Part shown: one piece after another, positions 11,410-22,984 of the stretch | Layout: each line of letters begins with the position of its first letter | Numbering within the stretch: position 1 is the first letter of the stretch | Source: Ryuthela nishihirai | Lineage: Eukaryota > Arthropoda > Arachnida > Araneae > Heptathelidae | Assembly: GCA_038380435.1 (NCBI GenBank) | Contig: JAWZYU010000005.1 | Coordinates: 38,400,001 to 38,464,000, forward strand | Direction of reading: 5' to 3' | Length of the DNA stretch: 64,000 bases | The notes under the pieces: generated by a model | The model's input: the letters and a program-made list of their open reading frames with translations, nothing else | What the model was told of the DNA's origin: nothing | The model's database searches: none | Program-made: the position numbers and the translations under genes

Positions 11410-11443
11410 ACGCACGACTGCCCCATATTCGGCAGTCGTGCGT
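11410..11443. repeat. Short perfect hairpin
   Basis: Arms ACGCACGACTGCC and GGCAGTCGTGCGT (13 bp each) around an 8-base loop, directly beside the 31-bp tandem repeat. Such a hairpin could have promoted the local expansion (inference). Confidence 0.75.
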
Positions 11444-12181
11444 ATTCACTGCTCCATGTAGGGAAAAATTGCACCTCATCGGTCCATAAGACTTTCGAAG
11501 GCAACACGTCGTCGAGCTGCATCCTCGCCAGAAATTGGAAAGCGAAGTCGGTGCACTGTTCAGGGTCACGTGGTTGCAACTGCTGCACCCTATGAATTTT
11601 ATAAAGATACCATTTCAGGATGGACCGTATAATTTTACGGATAGTTAACCATGGAAGTTGCAGTTGTCGGGATACGCGTCTCGCACTAACTACGGATAGC
11701 TCCGATTGCGACTGGATTTCTGCAATGGTAAGCACGACGTCTTCCACATTGCTTTCTGTAACAAGCCGCCGGCCTCTACCTGGAGCCACACCCAATTCGC
11801 CTGTTTATTCGAATTTGTGTATCATATTCTTCAGTCCATTTAGCGACAAAGGTCCTTTCCTTATATCTTTCAGACGACGATATTCGCGTAATGCAGCGGC
11901 GGCATTACTGCCATTTTGGTAAAAGAGTTTCACTAGCAAAGCTCGGTCCTTCTACCGATTACTGGGAAGACATCACATTTTATAGTGTACCTCATGCGAC
12001 TCTCACGTGTGATTAGATGCAATGTCACGAGAAATTAGCATGTTCTACCATGTTTTTAGCGCACCCACACCACCTGGTGGCAAATACTAATTTTTAATCG
12101 CAAATTCTCTACCCCATGTTCTTATTAAGGTATCCACCCTGTATATTTATCAACAAGAGAAGAAAAAAAATGTTGACAAAC

Positions 12182-12499
12182 CTAGATCTGAGTAACATAA
12201 AGTGTCGTACATTTCCTCATCAAGAGAGGATATACATTTTGGACAAGAATCATATATATCTTCCGGACATCTAGAAATATCCGGAATGTATTTGATGTCA
12301 TCTTCCAGTGGAGGTAATTCCACTTCCTCTTGCATGTCATCAGAGCGGGGGTAGAGTAATTCTGCTTGAGGTCGGCAAGGGGGCAATGCCACTTCCCCGT
12401 GAGTCATAGGATAAAGCACCATCTTATTGGACAACTGGAGAACGAGCGGATTCACGAGTTCGTAGGAGTCATGGATCAGAAGCAGGCCAAAGCCATAAG
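12182..12499 (-). CDS. Exon 8: end of NTR-like module 2, acidic linker, start of module 3
   Basis: A 318-bp minus-strand exon; acceptor CCCTTTTTTACAG above 12499, donor GTTTGTCAAC below 12182. The phase-1 frame is open for all 105 codons. The first 41 residues (Y-G-F-G-L-L-L-I-H-D to A-L-P-P-C) align with the first 40 of exon 33042-34256 (G-Y-A-V-L-M-S-K-D-R to V-P-H-C) with the final Cys in register, so both look like the last strands of the same module type. An acidic linker follows, rich in E and D. The last 35 residues carry R-C-P-E-D, S-C-P-K-C and T-L-C-Y-S-D-L, matching the C-x-x-C...C start of the module seen at the end of the proline-rich exon. Extracellular location is inferred from cysteine content. 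Confidence 0.75.
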
Positions 12500-13677
12500 C
12501 TGTAAAAAAGGGAAATGTAGAACATATTAGAACATTTCAAACTCAAACACTGGATGCAGTCAGAGCTGAGAACATGTGTATTGTTCAATGTGGTTGTTTC
12601 ATCCTAAGTACTTGGAGTGTATAATTAACAGAAACATTTCTGCTGCACGCACTGTGCTTCAAATGCAATATTTTTCAAATGGGGTGATTTCTAATGGGGT
12701 GATGCAGAATTGGCAATCCACCACTCAATTCTGTTTTTACACGGATTTTTTTACACGATTTTTATTTAACACGGTTTAGAAAAAAATTCCAAATCTCTTT
12801 TTACACGATTATTTTGATCTTACAAGGTTCAAACGGCCTCTTTTTAAAAATCTCCATTTGAATTTAATTCTGAAAAAATATTCCTATTCAAAAAAAATTC
12901 TTAGAATTTACATTTATAACAGAGATACCGCTTTTATGGTCACATTTTTCGAAGTAGTTTTAAATTTGGAAATGTACTATAAATACACATTTTGTGCACT
13001 AAAATCCCCAAAATAAAAACTACACTAACATAACTACACAACAAGTTTTCTCTATTTTATTCTCTATTTTATGGAAAAATTATACAAAACTTATTTCATT
13101 CGGAATAAAGTGGCAATTCGGAATGAAATTTGGATCCTTATTTCGGAATAAAGTGGTTCAGGGAATTCCCCTCAATTTTATCTTCAATATATACGTCAGT
13201 CATGGTCTCTCATTTCGTATTTAAAGTTAGAAGTGTTTAGATGTTTAATAGAAGAAATCAAAAAAAATTTTGTTTCGTTTTTTGAAGTTTTGTGTGCGTG
13301 ATATAAATTTATTAAATTTTGGTGATAGGTAATTTACAATTTTTCATCATCTGATTTGTTAACTACAATTCAAATATTTTTCGTAAGACTTACCAAGATG
13401 TTGGATAATTCAACTATACAAAAGCAGAAAAGGAAAGCTTATCTGTTTGGATACTAATATCCAAATTTTAGATCGTCTTGCAACTGGAGAAGGTTCAACA
13501 TTCATAGGTAAATATTTTGGTTGAACGAAGCTACCATAAAAACCATGAAGAAAAAGAAGATGCTATTAAAAAATCTGTGCTTTCTGAAACAAAATTGAGC
13601 GCTAAGTCGTCATCGTACACGAGAGATATTGTAAAAGTGAAAATGGTATGTATTCGCTACGAATATTGTAAAAGTGG

Positions 13678-14067
13678 GTTGTTGTGGGTTGTTTTACTTC
13701 TGAGCGGCACTTTTTTTTTGCACACCACGGGCTAAATGGTCAGGTCACATGGACCCCGAAGGCTCAGAGAAGGTTAGGGGAGTGGACCCACTGGAACAGT
13801 TGTTGGGAGACAGATGGTAGCTTCCCGTCAAGGCCATCCAGCGTGTTCTTTAACGTGCACAGGGTATGGCTCTCCCGCACACGGGGCCACGGCTTAACGT
13901 CCCATCCGACGGACGGCGGTCTTTCCAAGCCCATTAGTGTCCCCTACTGACCGTGGGCAGGGCGGGGAATTTTGCGGAGATAAATCTCAACGCTGACCCA
14001 GCTGGGACTCGAACCTGGGAACTACAGATTACGAGCCTGGCGCGCTACCGAATGAGCCACCCCGCCC
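13678..14067 (-). repeat. SINE B inserted in the Tigger element
   Basis: A complete family B copy in the minus orientation; its head at 14067 includes GGTGGCTCATTCGG and the B-box CCCAGGTTCGAGTCCC. Flanking TTGTAAAAGTG (13666-13676) and TTGTAAAGGTG (14069-14079) look like the insertion-site duplication. It post-dates the Tigger insertion. Confidence 0.85.
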
Positions 14068-14113
14068 CTTGTAAAGGTGAAAATGGTATATATTCGCATT
14101 ACGAACATATGCT

Positions 14114-14158
14114 TATATATTCGTAATGCGATCAAACAGATCGCATTACGAATATATA
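14114..14158. repeat. Perfect 20-bp inverted repeat
   Basis: Arms TATATATTCGTAATGCGATC and its exact complement separated by AAACA. An additional related arm (TATTCGCATTACGAA) lies just upstream, so the motif is present three times in alternating orientation. Confidence 0.8.
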
Positions 14159-14823
14159 AACAGATACAAGAAATGGAACCAACCACATCAGCTCAGTTAA
14201 ACAAAAATTATGAATTTTCTGCAAGTACAGCAATATGGTTTGCAGGATTTTTTCAAAAACACGCGTTTCATAATGTAAAGATAAAAGGTGAAGTTGCATC
14301 TGCAGATGAGCCGGCTGCTAAAGAATTTTGTCCAAAATTGGCCCAAATCATTGAAGATGGTGCATACACTTCTGATCAAGTTTGGAATTAAGATGAAACT
14401 GGTCTTTTTTGGAAAAAAAAATTCCGAGTAGAACCTACGTAGCAAAATCGTAAAAAACTGTTGCTGGCTTTAAAGCATCTAAGAATCCTGTGACCTTTCT
14501 ATTTTGCAGCAACGCTTCAGGAGATCGTATGTTAAAACCGCTGCTCATTAATTAATCCCTAAGACCATGATCAATGAAAGATGTAGATTTGAATAAATTG
14601 CCAGTGTATTGGATGGCAAACAAAAAAGCCTGAGCTACAAAATAAATTTTTAATGAATGGTTCCATAAATGTTTTGTTCTAGAAGTTAAACGCCATTTGA
14701 AGGAAAAAAATCTCGAATATAAAGTTCTATTGATTATAGACAATGCACCTGGCCATCCTGTTTTGGAACACCCAAATGTGCAAGTTTGTTTTCTGCCGCT
14801 TAATACATCTTTAATACAACCAG

Positions 14824-14906
14824 GTACCACTATACCAGGATATAATTGTCACATTTAAAAAAACCCACGTACCACTATACCAGGATATAATTGTCACATT
14901 TAAAAC
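14824..14906. repeat. Direct duplication of about 37 bp
   Basis: The segment starting GTACCACTATACCAGGATAT occurs at 14824 and again at about 14870 within the Tigger pseudogene, disrupting its frame. Confidence 0.8.
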
Positions 14907-16018
14907 TTACTACGTAAGACGAACATTCCAATATATTTTGGATAAACTAGGTAAGGATAAAACATTAACAGTTATTGATGTGTGGAAGAAATTTTGTTTT
15001 GGATTGTATCAGTCATGCTGGACTGACGTTATCAGAATTAAAACCATCAACTTTAAACGCATGCTGGAAAGCTATTTGGCCAGAATGTGTAAAAAGCAAA
15101 GATCCTGTCCCCCCAAATACGACTGAATATCCTAATATCATCACTTTAGCACATGCAGTTGGTGGAGAAGGATTCGATGATTTATCGTTTGCAGATATTG
15201 ATGAATTGCTGGTTGACAAAGTTCTTAGCGAAGATGAAATAATAGAAGTTGTCCTTGAGACTCCTGATGAAAAGAAAAAAGTGATGGTGATGAAGAGGTT
15301 CCACTCACTTCAGGTTTAATTAAAGAACGGCTTCAAATGGCTAGTAAATTGGAAAGTCATTTTCTTACACATGATCCCATTGTCGAACGAGCTGAGCAGT
15401 TTAAACATGAACTGAAGTCATGTATGGCGCGTTATCAAGAATTATACAAAGATCTAGTCAAAGCAGAATCTAAACGATTGATTACAGAGTCCGTTGTCAA
15501 AACTAATCAAACTTCAGAATCACTGGAAACAAGTGATAATTTGGTTCCCCGTGCCACAGAGAGCATTTCACCATTAGAGTATGAACACGACGGCCAAAAT
15601 GTTTCAAGCGATGAAAGTGATTTAATTCCAGTCTTACGCAAACGAATGCGTCTATCGTCAGAAAGTGACAACGAATAAAATCTAGTTAATAAGCATAAGT
15701 AAAACATATTTTTTTGCACTTTTGTATTCTTGAATTAGTGACATATTATTTTCTTTTTGAAGGATAATCTAATATGTACATATAATTATCTTTATAAGTT
15801 TATAAAATCAAAAATGTGTTTAAATGAATAAAAATCAAATAAAGATTTAAAGATTTTGATATGATTTGTTTGAAAACAAGTTATTATTTGTACTGGGTTT
15901 TCACGTCTGGAACCAATCTTCTTTTTTTTCACATGCACTGTATTTTTTTTTTACACGGCATTTTTTTTTTGTACGGTTTTTTCGGGAACCTATCTACCGT
16001 GTAAAAACAGAATTTGGT

Positions 16019-17304
16019 GTATTGTGAAAAAAGTTTTTTTCCCCTAAGCAAGAATTCAGTAATAAAATTTCATTTTATAGCTTACATTTGATTTTGTTAT
16101 TCAAAATACGCTCATATAAATAGGAGTTTGAATGTATTAACTAGCGAAAAATGTGGGAAATTCTAGGATAATGTGGCAACGCCGATTTAAAGCGTTATGC
16201 CGACATGTGTTAAGAACATTTAAGCCATGCAATGAGATCGATAAAAATTCATGCTAGGCGATACAAAATAGCATGTGATTCATATCGCTGTGATTGGTTA
16301 GATATTTCACCCCGTTTAAATTATTACAGGGGGCCGGGACCCCACCACCACCTAAAAATCCAGTCGTTTTATGCGAAATCTCAAATTTGTCTACCTGCTT
16401 TGAAATCCAAAAGAGTTGTCTTTGTATACTTTTATTTTAGCCTCATATTTTATGTCCGACACTACAAATATATTTTAAAAATAACTTAATTTACTTTATA
16501 ACTAACTAACTTTTAAAACTTTATTAAAAATAGAATATCATTTTAATCTTTCCTGTCCGGTGGAATATATCAATAATTGGGAAACCCAAAGCAAGTCTTA
16601 TATTCATCTCCCTCCCGAGGCTATAAAAAAGGATATACAGGAGAAAAATATTTCGAATACCAGGAAGGAGGGGGGGGGGAAGTTAGAAGGAGTAAAGGGG
16701 CGTTTGTATAATATAAAGTGGGCTCCAAAAGGTTTGGAGCCACTGCCCTCTGGCGTGAGCTCTCTCATGGTTACACTTCAGTTCAGCTCAAATGTCATCT
16801 AATATGATGCAGAGATTTGCTTCTTCTATCTGTTTTCATCTGCTGAGTTTATGTGACCATTACGAACAGTTCACACCACTTATATGCATATTTTTATGAT
16901 AAAAAAACTGTCTCCACACTAAACCCACATTCTCTGGTAAATTTCACTCAGTTTAATTCCTTCTGATAGTCAAAATTAATGACATTTCGCTGTTTAACTA
17001 CGGTGCAGTCTGAAAGGAAAACCACCAGTTTGAAAACAAACACCTCAGTGACAATATTCCCAAATTTATATGAAAACTTAGATTACGATATATTCAGACA
17101 AGGAGTAATGGGTACATATGAATTATTGGTACTTAAGTCTGTAAATTTATCTCATTTATTTTACATGCTCTTGAAATAATCAAGTGTACATTTTATATTT
17201 ATATACTTTACATATATATATCTGACACTATCTGGCCAAATCATTATGAACACCTACCTAATATTTTGTCGTATACATCATGGCACAGTTCCCAAAAGAA
17301 GCAG
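16019..17304. other. AT-rich intron, little recognised
   Basis: CAGGGGGCCGGGACCCC at about 16327 and its rough inverse near 16735-16760 (GGTTTGGAGCCACTGCCCTCTG) resemble hAT-like termini, but no 8-bp target duplication is visible. No coding sequence supported. Confidence 0.35.
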
Positions 17305-17755
17305 AGATGGCTCAGTCGGTAACGGGCCAGACTCGTAATTTGCAATTCCCGGGTTCGAGTCCCACCTGGGCAAATGTTGAATTTATCTCTGCCAAACCCC
17401 TACGCTATCCTCTATGTTATCCTACCTATCCTTGTGAGGATAGTTGTTGAAAATGAAAATTTCCGAAGAATTTAAATAAATTTACGCTTGAAAATTACAG
17501 TACCGGACACCGATGAGTTTAGAAAGGCCACTGTCCATCAGATTTGAAGTAAAGCCATGACCACGTGCACTGGGGTGAACTATACCCTATGCATATTAAA
17601 GAACACGATGGATGTCTTTGACGGGAGGCTTCCATCTGTCTCCTAGTCTTCAGTGTATTCCCTTCCCCAACCTTCTCTGAGCTCTTCGGATGCTTGTGAC
17701 CAAGTCATTTAGCCCACTTGGTGCAAAAGAGTGTCACTCAGAGGTAAAGTAAACC
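17305..17755 (+). repeat. SINE B (plus orientation)
   Basis: Head AGAGATGGCTCAGTCGG with an ACTCGTAATT anticodon region, B-box CCGGGTTCGAGTCCC, then the family body in forward order. It ends near GTAAAGTAAACCAAAC. More diverged than the copies at 49 and 55 kb. Confidence 0.8.
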
Positions 17756-18556
17756 AAACACGACTTAGGCAACTTCACATGTACATTGATATAAATACTG
17801 ATGGGCAAGACAGCAGAACGCAGTGTTTCCCTTTAAATATTTAGTGAAGTCTTTTATATATAGTTAGACAAATAATGAATTGTCTAACACTAAATAATTA
17901 ATATCTGTAAACGACTGAAATGAATGGTATAAAGTTAACTCAATTACAAAATTTAAAATGGAAATTGAATGCAATGAGACCAAAGAAGTAACAAAATTAA
18001 CTGATAATAAATAAGAATTTTGAATAAATTAGTAATTGAAATATCATAAGATACCAAAGATACATAAATGAGAATTAAAAAGTCACATAAGAAGAGTTGT
18101 ACAAGACCGTTTCATCGGCTCCCAAGCGATCAGAAAAGAGAGTCAAAAATAGTAATAAATAATATTGGTCAACAAATAAATAGAAATAAGATAATTTCAT
18201 TCAGAAACTCGGAAAACGAATTCAGACAAAATGTTCTAACGGGTAAGCTCTGATATTGCAAGCTGGAATAAAATTTCCTGAACGCAATTATCATTGTACA
18301 GTCTGCGGATACTGTACAATATATATCTGCGGATACTGTACTGCACAATATATATTTGTTGCTTTAGTAGTAGCGTTAGCATCTCCTTTTCTTCACGTTT
18401 TTATGATGCTAATAAAACATACGCTCATCCTTTATTATCCGTATGCTATGACACTTGGGATAAAAACGATCCAGAGAAATCATACTTGTTCAGCTTATTT
18501 GCATCCCATCAGATATAAACAGAATTCGTTCTCTTTAATGTTGATCGCTTCCTTAC
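17756..18556. other. AT-rich intron with a short local repeat
   Basis: A roughly 30-bp imperfect duplication around TCTGCGGATACTGTA (18301-18350). Nothing else supported. Confidence 0.5.
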
Positions 18557-18691
18557 CTCTCTTAAGAGTCGAACACTGACAATGGGCAGGCAAGAAAATT
18601 TTGATGCTGCTGCCATATCCTCTGGCTGACTTCTTCGGAGTGACGTCATACAACAGTTTCATCTCCGTCACAATGCAGGCAGAGCTGGCTT
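18557..18691 (-). CDS. Exon 7: NTR-like module 2, C-terminal half
   Basis: A 135-bp minus-strand exon; acceptor TTTATTTCCCAACAG above 18691, donor GTAAGGAAGC below 18557. The phase-1 frame is open for 44 full codons. Key features are S-A-C-I-V near the start and F-L-P-A-H-C-Q-C-S-T-L-K near the end. It is exactly as long as exon 40822-40956 and has the same cysteine layout (one Cys early, C-x-C near the end), so the two are homologous exons. C-x-C followed by an aliphatic stretch in the next exon is the pattern of the second half of NTR modules. The main alternative is a Spaetzle-type cystine knot, which also ends C-x-C. Confidence 0.75.
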
Positions 18692-19683
18692 CTGTTGGGA
18701 AATAAAACAAAATGAAGCAATGGCTTGAAGTGAACAGAACAGAGAAAAACGTGGGAATTTGCTACCACATGTTGCAGAGTTACGAGTTTAAAACCACTTT
18801 TATTTCTCCGTTTCAAGGGCCTGTTGAATTTCAAGGAGACATTTTCTAGAATGCATATAATAGCCATACTTATTAACGAGTTATCTTACTAAACTAAGGC
18901 TTGAGTCGAGTTCCACGTAGTTATGACTTTGGCTGTGCCAATTTTATGTCTTATGGTATTACTATTAAAACTAATTTGGAGGCTGTTCTGATGACTCGTT
19001 GAATTTTAACGGGGAATTTAATGAATTATAATTCATTGATAAATAGATAAATAAATTAAAATAAAACATTACACTTTAAATAGAAATTAAAAATTTTTCC
19101 GAAATATTATATGTAATAGAATTCCTATTTGAAAAAAAGAATACGAAAAACTTAATTGATCGAGCAACGCGGAAAAATTTATTAGCTGCTTAAATATTTC
19201 TTTTCTTCTATTTTTTTTTAAATATTACTATGCTTAACATATAATAAATTTTAAATAATTTCTTTTAATGACAGTAATTACTACCGGTTTCAACTAGGAG
19301 ATTCAGCAACCACTCATTCAACTAGTTGAAATAATAACGTATATTAAAAAATACATGAAAATTTTAATTAAAAAGGCAATATTAAAATTAATCAAAAATT
19401 TAGAAAATTAATTAAAAATTAAATTAAGAAACGGTTAAATAATAAACTTTTAAATATGGTATACAGAAAAGTTTGAATGGATTAGCGAGAGTCCCGCAGA
19501 GCTGATTGCAACACAATCCAAGTTGATGCTCTTGGAGAGGAAACGAATCGATGGAGAAAAACAGAGGGAGGGAATCAAAATAAAGCAGATTTCCTTGCAG
19601 ATGGATTCGTAAATTCTGGCGTCGAGTTCAGATCCATTTCTCTTTCAGCAGGAAAGTTTTAAAGTTGTCTGGGTCTCTTACAA
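18692..19683. other. AT-rich intron, nothing recognised
   Basis: Low-complexity A/T runs; no feature supported. Confidence 0.5.
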
Positions 19684-20112
19684 CAGTGTCTCGCAAACTG
19701 TGTGCCACGAGAGATTCCAAGTGTGCCGCGAGAGATTTCCAAATTGACACTAGATATTCCAAAGATTTCATTTTGACTTGACTTGTGTTATCGACGTGCT
19801 TTAATATCGACTTGTTTTAATAAAAATATTTCAGATTTTATCAACTGGGATCTTGTAAGTATTTATCAAGCTTTTTCTAAATTTTGGTATTAATTTTTGA
19901 TTATTTCAAGCCATAGAATGGACAAATATTTAAAACAAACACCGAGTTATGATTAATTATATTTATTATTAGATTTATTTTAAATAAAATGCATTTAACG
20001 AAACTTCAATTTTCCTCTTTTTACGTAACCATCAAAAATTCTTTTTTAGGTGTGTCGCGGAAAAAAAATTAGATTCAGTGTGCCGCAGAGTAAAAAAGTT
20101 TGCGAGACACTG
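19684..20112. mobile_element. Non-autonomous hAT element, 429 bp
   Basis: Terminal inverted repeats CAGTGTCTCGCAAACT and AGTTTGCGAGACACTG, with an identical 8-bp target duplication TCTTACAA at 19676-19683 and 20113-20120. GTGTGCCGCGAGAG-type motifs occur inside near both ends. No open frame. This fits a deletion derivative of an autonomous hAT element. Confidence 0.92.
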
Positions 20113-20120
20113 TCTTACAA

Positions 20121-20975
20121 TCATTAAAATTGTTCAAATAACTTTATAATAACATATTATATTATTTAAATCCTTTTAGTGTTATAGGATTATAATAACA
20201 TCAGTGTCAGTAGTTTAATATTTTCTAAATACAGTAAAACTTGGCTAATTCAAAATTTATATATAGTCGAATTTTCTTGCAATTTTAAGACAGAATGAAC
20301 AAATTTTATTCAAAAGTATCTGGATGTTTCGAAATATTTTGAAAATTCGTAAATCGGAAAAAAATTAATGCTCTGCTTATATTATCAATAGATTTGTGAC
20401 TGGATCAAGTTTACTTCGAATCAAGTAGGCTTTTCTGTACGTGGTGAACATTACAATACAAAAACAATTATTTTCTAAGAAGTTATTGAGAAATGATTAT
20501 TACGCTAAGAGACGGAAAACACTCTGTATTATAAATCCAATTTCTTTTTTGCTTTTTGAATTATAAAAATAATATTGAGCAATCCTATGGCACTGATGCA
20601 TTGTCTTTGTTGGATAGCTTTTTATGATATTGATTGATTCTGTCAGCAAGAAGTACATTGCTGTTTTACATGTGTGAAAGTTTTCCGACAACAAGGATTG
20701 CTATCAACTAGTCTCTGACTTCTGAAATTCTCTGAATGTGGATAGAAAGTAAATGATATTTGCAGGTGAATTTAGATTATAATGTCAAGAATAGCATTCT
20801 TGTTATAGGATTAAACAAGTATAGAAACATACAAAATGAAATGCATTTTACTTATGGACCATATAATTTTCGAGACGGAATAAAAAAAATCGTTGTTTGG
20901 ACAAGTGTTTGTCGGAAAGAGTTTGTACTGATTCCTTCGATTGAAAAGGAAATTATAATAAGAAATGTTTCTTAC
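20121..20975. other. AT-rich intron, nothing recognised
   Basis: Short open frames only (20500-20694, 20760-20999), none with a motif. Confidence 0.5.
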
Positions 20976-20993
20976 CGTATTCAGGCGTGTATC
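20976..20993 (-). CDS. Exon 6: 18-bp microexon
   Basis: Acceptor CTTTTACAG above 20993 and donor GTAAGAAAC below 20976 enclose 18 bases encoding Y-T-P-E-Y in phase 1. The split codons join the neighbours cleanly (C|GA before, G|AA after). Microexons this short are easily missed by gene finders. The evidence is splice consensus plus exact phase agreement, so this remains a prediction. Confidence 0.5.
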
Positions 20994-21118
20994 CTGTAAA
21001 AGACAAAACAAAATATATTTATGTATCAGAAAAACAACAAATCACTGAACATAATAAAGCTTTTGATAACTGGAACTAAGTTCAAAAAGACAGGATCAGC
21101 AAAAAAAAATTTGTAGGC

Positions 21119-21222
21119 TCTGGAGTGTGGGATTCCATCTAACATCTGGAGTGTGGGATTCCATCTAACATCTGGAGTGTGGGATTCCATCTAACATCTG
21201 GAGTGTGGGATTGCATCTAACA
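21119..21222. repeat. Tandem repeat, 26 bp x 4
   Basis: Four adjacent units starting TCTGGAGTGTGGGATTCCAT; only the last differs, by one base. Near-identity points to a recent expansion. Confidence 0.9.
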
Positions 21223-21648
21223 CCAACAGAGACCATTCTATTGGTGAGACTGAGGAGAGGAACTTACGTAATTTGAAACACCAAGATTAGGAAATATGTT
21301 AGTTAATATTTTATATTCTCAAAAAGCAACGAAACACTCTTAAATCTTTAGAAAAAAATTATCCTGAAGGCATTTATAAGAGAAAAAAATTGGTGCTTCA
21401 CGACAGTCCTCAACGATTATTGGTTGATTGGTAGATGATAGAAGAACTATCGAAGCCTCAACTGCGCAGTCTCATCATAGTCTTCCCTTTGCTTTCTCAG
21501 TTTCCAGTCAAGCTCCGCCACTGATTAAAATTGAACTTAGAAGAAAAAAAGATATCCTGCAATATTCTGCAGATAATTACAAAGTGAAAGTATTCGATAA
21601 GGAATTTTCGGTAAAGGAATAGAAGGTAATAAAAATAACAATACTTAC

Positions 21649-21687
21649 GTTCCATATTAAATGCAAGCTTCCCATATTGGTTCTGGG
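21649..21687 (-). CDS. Exon 5: NTR-like module 2 segment
   Basis: A 39-bp minus-strand exon; acceptor CATTTCCAG above 21687, donor GTAAGTAT below 21649. In phase 1 it encodes Q-N-Q-Y-G-K-L-A-F-N-M-E. It joins 25992-26039 through G|CC and 20976-20993 through C|GA. Tyr followed by alternating hydrophobic residues suits the second strand of the module. No standalone domain call is possible. Confidence 0.6.
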
Positions 21688-22019
21688 CTGGAAATGAAAT
21701 AAGGAGTTAAATCATTAAGATGACGCTAAAATGACATAAAGGTAAACAACAATAATTAACTGAAAGACAATGACGAAAACATCGGAAACAATGTTAACGA
21801 AACAGATAATTCACAAATATTGTTGGCTACATTTCAATTACAATTATTCGATTATACAGTAAAAAAGTACACTAAATGGGTAAAAAAATCATCTAGCATT
21901 TCTCACAAACTGAAAAGAGAAAACTCGCAAATAAAAAAAGTATAACAGATTCCATTTATAATTCTCGATGATTCATTCCTCATAAGAAGTAAATGTAAAT
22001 GAACGAGTTTGACTGAAAA
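21688..22019. other. AT-rich intron, nothing recognised
   Basis: No feature seen between the acceptor of exon 5 and the tandem repeat. Confidence 0.5.
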
Positions 22020-22400
22020 ACTAAACATGTTTAACTAAAAAATCTGAACATTATAATTTTCCATCAATACATAACGATTGCAATTCTTTCATCATCTGAA
22101 TAATGATCGAAAAAAATTAAACATCGTTTGACTGAAAAAGCTCGACATATATATGATTGAAAAACTTCAACATGTTCGACTGAAAAACTCCACATGTTTG
22201 ACTGAAAAGGTTCCACATGTTTGACTAAAAGAACTGAACATGTTTGACTAAAGCAACTGAACGTGTTTGACTAAAGCAACTGAACGTGTTTGACTAAAAC
22301 TGAACATGTTTCACTGAAAAATTAAAAACTTTGACTAGTAAAACTAAACATGATGGACAAAAAGAACTAAACATGTTCCATTGAAAAACTGAATGTGTTC
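22020..22400. repeat. Degenerate tandem repeat, about 22-bp unit
   Basis: Repeated CTGAACATGTTTGACTAAA-like units, about 16 copies with substitutions and small indels. Confidence 0.8.
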
Positions 22401-22524
22401 GACGTCATAAAAGATGATTATCCATTCAGTGGTCATTGAATTATGACATCCGGCCTTTGATGAATAATAATAATACGTTCCCAGCGGCCGAGCTGCGGAT
22501 CGGAGGAAGCTTTACCCCGAGAGA

Positions 22525-22580
22525 CTATAGATGTTTCTTTTCTGTTGAGGTCTCATCTTCCTCACAGACCTATGCTAAGC
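22525..22580 (+). repeat. SINE A fragment
   Basis: A short match to the SINE A body (TTCTGTTGAGGTCTCATC, then CTCACAGACCTATGCTAA). Confidence 0.5.
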
Positions 22581-22875
22581 TGCAGATGAAAAGATGAAAA
22601 TACTAGCAATATTTCCAGAAAAAAAAAAGAAAAGTTTGGAACTCTATGAATCTTCCGATTAAGGTTTCAATTTATCTGCAGAGGAACAATTTCATATGGA
22701 AATTAAAAATATTACAGATGTCATTATGGCTGATTTAAAAATATGATTTGAAAAATTGAAAGTTATTTCTTCAGACTTTGAAATTCTTTTTACTTCACTT
22801 TCATATATTATTAATTCGTCTGACTGGCAAAAAAAGCAACTACCAATCTTAGATTAAGTTTTAAGAAATATTTAA

Positions 22876-22975
22876 ACAGGCCCAGATCCTGGAAAAAAAA
22901 CTAAAAGTGGGGGGGGGGGGAGCAAGAGACTGGATTTCCATTGCAGGGTAGCATTTTCCCCTGCAATTTTCCCTG
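22876..22975 (+). repeat. G-run dispersed repeat
   Basis: CAGGCCCAGATCCTGG, a run of about 12 G near 22908-22920, then GATTTCCATTGCAGGGTA. Same family as 7165-7310. Confidence 0.6.
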
Positions 22976-22984
22976 CATGCAAAG

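Larger units (their letters stand above)
10771..11975 (-). pseudogene. Tc1/mariner transposase (DUF4817-type), broken
   Basis: The minus-strand N-terminal region reads L-V-K-L-F-Y-Q-N-G-S-N-A-A-A-A-L-R-E-Y, the helix-turn-helix typical of the DUF4817-type transposases common in arthropods. It ends in an in-frame TAA where E is expected. It continues P-G-R-G-R-R-L at 11795 and V-L-W-T-D-E, the first catalytic acidic region. After an internal repeat expansion come V-W-C-G and I-I-G-P-F-F. The last part at 11106-10771 has W-P-P-R-S-P-D-L-N-P-N-D-F. There is at least one nonsense change, and frame changes lie around the tandem repeat at 11279-11402. No functional product. Confidence 0.85.
10632..12141 (-). 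mobile_element. Tc1/mariner-type element with DUF4817-like transposase, inactive
   Basis: Inverted ends share TTAATAAGAACATGGGG, and further in TGGGTGCGCTAAAA. The right end finishes CACCCTG at 12141 followed by TA. The left end is decayed (CAGCGAAAAGTGG at 10632), so that boundary is approximate. The minus strand carries a broken transposase. The element lies in the intron just below exon 12182-12499. Confidence 0.75.
13398..15678 (+). pseudogene. pogo/Tigger-like transposase (jerky/CENPB-type), broken
   Basis: From the ATG at 13398 the N-terminal CENP-B-like helix-turn-helix region is recognisable (K-Q-K-R-K-A, then N-I-Q-I-L-D-R-L-A-T-G-E when an early stop is read past). A SINE B then interrupts it. 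Downstream, 14077-14391 has the second DNA-binding half and Q-V-W-N followed by a TAA where the DDE motif D-E-T-G continues in frame. I-I-D-N-A-P-G-H-P, with the second catalytic Asp, lies near 14740. A 37-bp direct duplication at 14824-14906 disrupts the next part. The C-terminal pieces are 14975-15319 (K-P-S-T-L-N-A-C-W) and 15337-15678. Many stops and shifts; not functional. Confidence 0.85.
12723..16018 (+). mobile_element. pogo/Tigger-type element, inactive
   Basis: The ends share the inverted repeat AATTCTGTTTTTACACGG (left near 12727, right near 16014). Further ACACGG motifs repeat in both subterminal regions. The interior codes on the plus strand for a broken jerky/Tigger-type transposase, interrupted by a SINE B at 13678-14067. 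Exact ends are uncertain by a few bases. Confidence 0.8.

Noticed and set aside
16327..16760. hAT element with CAGGGGGCCGGGACCCC ends
   Set aside because: End similarity is weak and the flanking 8 bases do not match.
18557..18691. Spaetzle-type growth factor gene
   Set aside because: C-x-C near the end and a preceding hydrophobic strand fit a cystine knot, but the following exon continues with further strands and a conserved Cys, and the repeat of this exon pair fits tandem NTR-like modules better. Kept only as an alternative.
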